Below, one piece after another: positions 60,267 through 64,000 of a stretch of DNA of 64,000 nt. How positions within the stretch are numbered: position 1 is the stretch's first letter; each line of letters starts with the position of its first letter. A program made the position numbers and the translations under genes. A model generated the notes under the pieces. It had not been told where the DNA came from. It did no database searches and saw only the letters and a list, made by a program, of their open reading frames with translations. Origin of the DNA: Thermodesulfovibrio aggregans (GTDB lineage: Bacteria > Nitrospirota > Thermodesulfovibrionia > Thermodesulfovibrionales > Thermodesulfovibrionaceae); contig NZ_BCNO01000001.1 of the NCBI RefSeq assembly GCF_001514535.1, positions 1,135,012 through 1,199,011 of the forward strand, read 5' to 3'.

Positions 60267-60621
60267 CGATGAACCTCTCATCAGAGAGTTAATTTTACAG
60301 GTAATTGATGAGATAGAAGATATGGAAATACAGGCAATTGAAGCATCTGATGGCGTTGAAGGTCTTGAATTAATAAAAAAAGAAAAGCCTGACATAGTTT
60401 TATTAGACATAATGATGCCAAAGATGAGCGGATTTGAAATTTGTAGAATTCTTCATAAAGAACCTCCTTCATGGAATATGAAAATTGTTATGCTTACAGC
60501 AAAGGGACAGGAAATCGATAAACAGACAGCGAAAGAGTTGGGAGTAAAATGGTATGTTACCAAACCATTTAAAATAGATGATATAATAAAAATTTTAAGA
60601 GAACTTGCGGAGGGGGAATGA
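60247..60621 (+). CDS. single-domain response regulator
   Basis: A 124-residue receiver with no output domain: [14 protein letters not shown], acceptor Asp in [13 protein letters not shown], Thr in VMLTAKG and Lys in [13 protein letters not shown] start at 60247 behind AAGGAGG, overlapping the kinase by 20 bases. It presumably relays the phosphate to a further protein or acts by protein contact, as CheY does. Confidence 0.92.
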   Translation: MKILIVDDEPLIRELILQVIDEIEDMEIQAIEASDGVEGLELIKKEKPDIVLLDIMMPKMSGFEICRILHKEPPSWNMKIVMLTAKGQEIDKQTAKELGVKWYVTKPFKIDDIIKILRELAEGE

Positions 60622-61182
60622 ATGAGTCTTGAAAGGTTTTTTATAAGATCTGAAAATGCCTTACTTATAATAACTGATATGCAGGAAAAACTTGCCAAAG
60701 CTATGAAAGAAGAAGTTCTTGCGAAAACAGTGAAAAATATCATTACATTTATTGAACTTTGTAAGCTTTATCAGATTCCAGTTATTTTTACTGAGCAGTA
60801 TCCAAAGGGGCTTGGAAAAACTCTTGAGGAAATAAGAAGTCTTTTATATGAAGAAGCTATTGAAAAATTAGATTTTAGCTGTTTTGGTGAAGAAAAGTTT
60901 GCTGAAAAAATAAAAAAACTTGGAAGGCAGGAGGTCATTCTTACAGGAATGGAAACTCATGTATGTGTATGGCAGACAGCACTTGATTTTCTTGCACGAG
61001 ATTATCATGTTTTTGTGCCATATGATGCTGTTTGTAGCAGAACAAAAGAAAACTGGAAAATCGGTATAAAACTTATGAAAGATGCAGGCGCAGTAATAAC
61101 ATGTACTGAAACACTGATTTTTCAGATTCTAAAGAAAGCAGGAACAGCAGAGTTTAAAAAGATGCTGGAGTTTGTAAAATGA
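60622..61182 (+). CDS. isochorismatase-family cysteine hydrolase
   Basis: A 186-residue hydrolase with the family catalytic marks: Asp in ALLIITDMQEKL, a Lys in YPKGLGKTLEE and Cys in LTGMETHVCVWQTALDFLAR preceded by the cis-peptide region. Members hydrolyse nicotinamide, isochorismate or related compounds; the substrate is undetermined. The length and the GMETHVCV core resemble the YcaC-like group. It begins directly after the receiver gene stop and overlaps the PHP gene. Confidence 0.88.
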   Translation: MSLERFFIRSENALLIITDMQEKLAKAMKEEVLAKTVKNIITFIELCKLYQIPVIFTEQYPKGLGKTLEEIRSLLYEEAIEKLDFSCFGEEKFAEKIKKLGRQEVILTGMETHVCVWQTALDFLARDYHVFVPYDAVCSRTKENWKIGIKLMKDAGAVITCTETLIFQILKKAGTAEFKKMLEFVK

Positions 61183-61829
61183 TTGACTTTCACATTCACA
61201 GTGTATTCAGTGATGGAGAGTTAATACCTGCAGAGATTATAAGAAGAGCTGAGGCAATAGGCTACAGAGCTCTTTCAATAACTGATCATGCAGACCATTC
61301 AAATATAGACCTGATTATTCCAAGAATTGTAAAGGTAATGAAGGAAATTCAACCTTTTACCAATGTTGTTTTACTTCCTGGAGTTGAGCTAACTCATGTT
61401 CCACCTGAGAGTATTCCAGAGTTGGCAAAGGAAGCACGCAAGCTTGGCGCAAAGATAATCATTGTTCATGGTGAGACTCTTGTTGAACCAGTTAAAGAAG
61501 GTACAAACAGAATTGCTTTACAGTCAGACATTGACATACTTGCTCATCCTGGCTTGATAACTGAAGAAGAGGTAACTATGGCAGTTGAACGCGGTATATA
61601 TCTTGAGATTACTTCAAGAAGAGGTCATAGCTTGAGTAACGGACATGTTGCTATCATGGCTTTAAAATATGGTGCAAAACTGGTTATTAATACTGATTCA
61701 CACTCACCGGGAGATTTCATCTCAAAGGAGTTTGCCATAAAAGTATTAAAGGGTGCAGGGCTTAAAGATGAAGAAATCTACAGGGTATTTCAGAATATGG
61801 AAGAAATTGTAAGGAGGAAGATTTCATGA
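61179..61829 (+). CDS. PHP-domain metal-dependent phosphoesterase-like protein
   Basis: A 216-residue protein with the PHP motifs in order: MIDFHIHSVFSDGEL (H-x-H), SITDHADHSN, LLPGVELTHV, IIVHGETL, ILAHPGL and VINTDSHSPGDF. Metal-binding His and Asp residues are all present. PHP proteins hydrolyse phosphate esters such as histidinol phosphate or nucleoside bisphosphates. It overlaps both neighbours by 4 bases; a hisJ-type role is not supported by context. Confidence 0.88.
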   Translation: MIDFHIHSVFSDGELIPAEIIRRAEAIGYRALSITDHADHSNIDLIIPRIVKVMKEIQPFTNVVLLPGVELTHVPPESIPELAKEARKLGAKIIIVHGETLVEPVKEGTNRIALQSDIDILAHPGLITEEEVTMAVERGIYLEITSRRGHSLSNGHVAIMALKYGAKLVINTDSHSPGDFISKEFAIKVLKGAGLKDEEIYRVFQNMEEIVRRKIS

Positions 61830-62428
61830 AGCATAAGGCAGAAGATGTTGAGACTCTTAAAGAAAAATTAGTTGCTCAAAAAAAGAAGTTGGTAATTGGA
61901 GTTTTTATATTTCTTGGTATAGTTTTTCTAATAACAGGCTTTTATATTTACAATCTTAAACAGGAAAGCGATGCAAAAGAGCTTGAATATGAAGCATATA
62001 AGGCATTGTTTCAGAGGAAATTTTCTCAGGCAGGTGATTTATTTGTAAAAGCCTATGAAAAAAAGAAAAAAATTATCTATCTTATGAATGCTGGATATTC
62101 TTACTCTCTGGCAGAAGACAGTAAAAAAGCTATTGAATACTTAAATAAAGTGGCAGGTATGAATGATGAAGCTTTTTCAAATCTTGCAAAATTCAAGATT
62201 GCAATGATTTATCTTAAAAACAATGATAAAGAACAGGCAATCAAAGTTTTAAAAGAAATCGTAAGTGGAAAATCTCTTGTAATGAAAGATGTTTCATTGT
62301 TTGAACTGGCAAAAATAACTGAGAACAAGGAAGAAGCCAGGAAGTATTATGAAGAAATTATCAGTAAATTTCCCGATTCTGCCATAGTTGAAGAGGCAAA
62401 AGAGGCTTTAAAAAATCTGAGTAATTAA
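61826..62428 (+). CDS. membrane-anchored TPR protein
   Basis: A 200-residue protein with one N-terminal helix (KLVIGVFIFLGIVFLITGFY, about 21-41) after a cytoplasmic stretch, then tetratricopeptide-type helical repeats (FQRKFSQAGDLFVKAYEKKK, YSYSLAEDSKKAIEYLNKVA, IYLKNNDKEQAIKVLKEIVS, KITENKEEARKYYEEIISKF). It resembles YfgM-like proteins of the cell envelope. GGAGG precedes the ATG. It is the last gene of the unit that begins at 57163 or earlier. Confidence 0.8.
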   Translation: MKHKAEDVETLKEKLVAQKKKLVIGVFIFLGIVFLITGFYIYNLKQESDAKELEYEAYKALFQRKFSQAGDLFVKAYEKKKKIIYLMNAGYSYSLAEDSKKAIEYLNKVAGMNDEAFSNLAKFKIAMIYLKNNDKEQAIKVLKEIVSGKSLVMKDVSLFELAKITENKEEARKYYEEIISKFPDSAIVEEAKEALKNLSN

Positions 62429-62493
62429 GCTTTTTTCTGAGTTTCTATTTGGTTTTAACTGGAAGGTTGTTTAATCTTATACTGATGAGTGCA

Positions 62494-62531
62494 ATAGAAA
62501 TTAGGGGAGCACCTGCTCCCCTAATTTCTAT
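62494..62531. terminator. bidirectional hairpin between TPR and rhodanese genes
   Basis: ATAGAAATTAGGGGAGC (62494-62510) and its exact complement (62515-62531) form a 17-bp perfect stem with loop ACCT. It overlaps the stop of the minus-strand rhodanese gene and lies about 65 bp after the TPR gene. The T-tract is poor on both strands (TTCCTTT on plus). Confidence 0.7.
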
Positions 62532-62998
62532 TCCTTTACATACTCTGTTGCCAATCTTCCAACTTCTTTAGCAAATTCAGCAATACCACCTTTAAACTGG
62601 AATGCATTGTTAAAACCTATTGCTCTAAGAGCGATTGTGGCTGCTGCAGCTCTATCTCCTGTGTGACATAGTACAGCAATCTTTTTATCCCTTGGAAGTT
62701 TTTTTAAATTTTCAGGTTTAAAAAGTTCATGCATCGGTATTAAAAGTGAGCCTTTCCAGACCGGAGCAATTAGCTTTTGCTCAGCAGGTGTTCTTATGTC
62801 AAGAATAACAAATTCTTCTTTCTTTTTAATCATCTCAAGTATGTCCTTTGTGGTTATCTGGCATGGTCTCATTGTAAGAACTTCAGGGGTCATCTGTGAA
62901 AACATGGTATCAAATTTTTTTGCCATTTCAGTATCATAAGCAAAAGCAGATGTAGTAAGAATTATTGTTGCTAAAAAAATCAAAGCAATTTTTCTCAT
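62528..62998 (-). CDS. exported rhodanese-like protein (second gene)
   Basis: A 156-residue protein with signal peptide (KIALIFLATIILTTSAFA) and one rhodanese domain (about 50-150): FVILDIRTPAEQKL, catalytic Cys in IAVLCHTGDRAAAATIALRA, and NAFQFKGGIAEF. It would transfer sulfane sulfur in the periplasm. It lies 17 bp behind the other rhodanese gene in one unit, with GGAGGGTT before its ATG. Confidence 0.9.
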   Translation of the reverse strand: MRKIALIFLATIILTTSAFAYDTEMAKKFDTMFSQMTPEVLTMRPCQITTKDILEMIKKKEEFVILDIRTPAEQKLIAPVWKGSLLIPMHELFKPENLKKLPRDKKIAVLCHTGDRAAAATIALRAIGFNNAFQFKGGIAEFAKEVGRLATEYVKE

Positions 62999-63015
62999 TT
63001 TTAAACCCTCCTAAC

Positions 63016-63483
63016 TTACTTTTTTATACCTTTACCCATTCCCTGAGGTTCTCCTTTTTCTACGGTTTCTCCAGCCTTTATCCAGACATCAAATCCACCT
63101 TTGAGATTGTATACATTCTTGTAACCAAGTTTCTTTAAATCACAGGTAACGATTGCACCTCTTCCGCCTGTTTTGCAATAAACTAAATAAACTTTATCTT
63201 TATCCGGTATCCATTCATCAGCTTTAAAGTCCATGAGTCCTCTTGGGGTCCATAGAGCTCCAGGAATGTGACCAGCAATGTATTCAGTATACTCCCTTAC
63301 ATCTAAAATGATAGCACCTTTTGCAATTAAATCCTTTGCACCTTTTACATCAACCTCCTGAATTCCACATTGTTTTGCCTCTTTAACACGCTCATCGCTC
63401 AGTGGAGTTGCTGCCCATGTTAAGTTGAAAAGCATAATAAGAATCGCTCCGATGATAAGAAAACTTCTTGTTAAGCTTCTCAC
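63016..63483 (-). CDS. exported rhodanese-like protein (first gene)
   Basis: A 155-residue protein with signal peptide (SFLIIGAILIMLFNLTWAA) and one rhodanese domain: AIILDVREYTEYIAGHIPGA, catalytic Cys in VYLVYCKTGGRGAIVTCDLK and GYKNVYNLKGGFDVWIKAG. GTG start with GAGGAGGTG upstream. It heads a two-gene unit and is divergent from the c-type cytochrome gene at 63666. The paired rhodaneses may feed or consume periplasmic sulfane sulfur. Confidence 0.9.
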   Translation of the reverse strand: MRSLTRSFLIIGAILIMLFNLTWAATPLSDERVKEAKQCGIQEVDVKGAKDLIAKGAIILDVREYTEYIAGHIPGALWTPRGLMDFKADEWIPDKDKVYLVYCKTGGRGAIVTCDLKKLGYKNVYNLKGGFDVWIKAGETVEKGEPQGMGKGIKK

Positions 63484-63504
63484 ATTACACCTCCTCGTGT
63501 TATT

Positions 63505-63523
63505 AATCTGCCCACGGCAGATT
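63505..63523. repeat. inverted repeat in the rhodanese leader
   Basis: AATCTGCC-CAC-GGCAGATT: 8-bp perfect arms with a 3-base centre. It sits just upstream of the ribosome site of the first rhodanese gene and downstream of a minus-strand promoter candidate (TTGACT / TATATA near 63569-63542), so it could be an operator or an RNA hairpin. Confidence 0.5.
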
Positions 63524-63611
63524 TTATACCTTATAGGAGTATATAATTCTGATTTAAGTTAAGTCAAGTTATTAAAAAATAAAAAATTTACCATCACTGG
63601 GTATATAAATA

Positions 63612-63640
63612 TTGACAAAATCTATAAATAAAGATAAAAT
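63612..63640 (+). promoter_or_regulatory. promoter of c-type cytochrome gene
   Basis: TTGACA 63612-63617, 17-bp spacer, TAAAAT 63635-63640. A leader of about 20 bases with TAGGAGG (63653-63659) precedes the ATG at 63666. Confidence 0.75.
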
Positions 63641-63665
63641 TATAGAAAAAAATAGGAGGTATTTT

Positions 63666-64000
63666 ATGGGTAAAAAACGAAATGGTTTGTTTTTAGGTGT
63701 TTTTATTTTATTTTTAGCCTTAGCTCTGGTAGCCTCACAGGGTATATCTCAGCAAAAACCCATAATTGCTAAAGGATGCTCGTTACCTGGATGCCATACG
63801 GCAAAAGCAGGGGAACTATGGGGTAATCTAAAAACTGTCTCTGGAAAAGCTGAGATGATTCAGATTGATACAGGTGCTTTGTGGACAGTCAAGTTTGATG
63901 AAAACACGAAAGTAAAGAACTGGAATCAACCTCTTAACAAACTTCCAAAGGAAAAAGAGATAGCTATCACCTATGTAGAGAAAAATGGCGAGCTCTATGC
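63666..64000 (+). CDS. exported protein with one CX4CH haem-c-like motif (partial, N-terminal part)
   Basis: The first 111 residues of a protein that runs off the window. A signal or anchor helix (residues 7-24) is followed by CSLPGCH (C38, C43, H44), a C-x4-C-H spacing rather than the usual C-x2-C-H for covalent haem c; such spacing is known in some multihaem cytochromes of sulfate reducers. Then follow beta-rich segments (MIQIDTGALWTVKFDENTKV). It may be a haem protein fused to a further domain. It is divergent from the rhodanese genes. Confidence 0.7.
   Translation, partial: MGKKRNGLFLGVFILFLALALVASQGISQQKPIIAKGCSLPGCHTAKAGELWGNLKTVSGKAEMIQIDTGALWTVKFDENTKVKNWNQPLNKLPKEKEIAITYVEKNGELY

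Overview
The window is bacterial chromosome: AT-rich, densely packed, with genes on both strands and few gaps. The gene content suggests a thermophilic anaerobe of the Nitrospirota, close to Thermodesulfovibrio. It has a selenocysteine formate dehydrogenase, pyruvate:ferredoxin oxidoreductase beside an 11-subunit complex I without the NADH module, a polysulfide/thiosulfate-reductase-type PsrABC set, a split cytochrome b/Rieske complex, HdrA with TusA, and exported rhodaneses. The taxonomic assignment is inference from content; no marker gene could be searched.

Layout. 1-3663: end of infC, then rpmI, rpmH, yidD, yidC and mnmE, with rplT and rnpA missing from their usual places. 3664-4545: convergent SurA/PpiC-type lipoprotein. 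4647-8543: lipid-transport operon mlaE-mlaF-mlaD-tolC-like-mlaC, followed by a degenerate receiver protein. 9020-14219: valS, an unrecognised 15-residue-repeat membrane protein, nadC and purM. 14216-16799: a histidine kinase and a sigma-54 activator. 16800-20839: an elaborate leader and a two-subunit exported formate dehydrogenase. 20876-27142: radical SAM protein, hemW, a protease-dead PDZ protein, tilS, a DsbC-like lipoprotein and a LysR regulator. 27210-32818: an outer-membrane barrel, tatA/B, tatC, a small unknown, a YchF-like GTPase, a chemoreceptor, tRNA-Ser and DedA. 32876-35874: PFOR. 35968-45930: nuoABCDHIJKLMN. 45961-50659: MltD, a DsbA-like selenoprotein, a dihaem peroxidase and the cytochrome b/Rieske genes. 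50736-54473: psrABC. 54512-57181: small secreted protein, ferredoxin, HdrA, TusA. 57163-60621: periplasmic binding protein, histidine kinase, receiver. 60622-62428: hydrolase, PHP protein, TPR protein. 62528-64000: two exported rhodaneses, divergent from the start of a CX4CH c-type cytochrome.

How it works together. Formate, pyruvate, quinone and sulfur compounds are the redox currencies. Twin-arginine enzymes (FdhA, PsrA) are matched by tatA/B and tatC in the same window. PFOR would supply reduced ferredoxin, a plausible donor to the NuoEFG-less complex I. The kinase/sigma-54 activator pair sits directly upstream of a sigma-54-like promoter for fdh.

The least ordinary signals are: (1) a DsbA-family protein whose CPHC active site reads UPHC, with an in-frame UGA followed by a SECIS-like hairpin; (2) a strong intrinsic-terminator hairpin between the fdh promoter candidate and fdhA, whose 5' arm can also pair with the loop of the hairpin before it; (3) nine genes with a -10 box 5-10 nt before the start codon and no Shine-Dalgarno, suggesting routine leaderless mRNAs; (4) the infC-rpmI-rpmH-yidD junction that lacks both rplT and rnpA.
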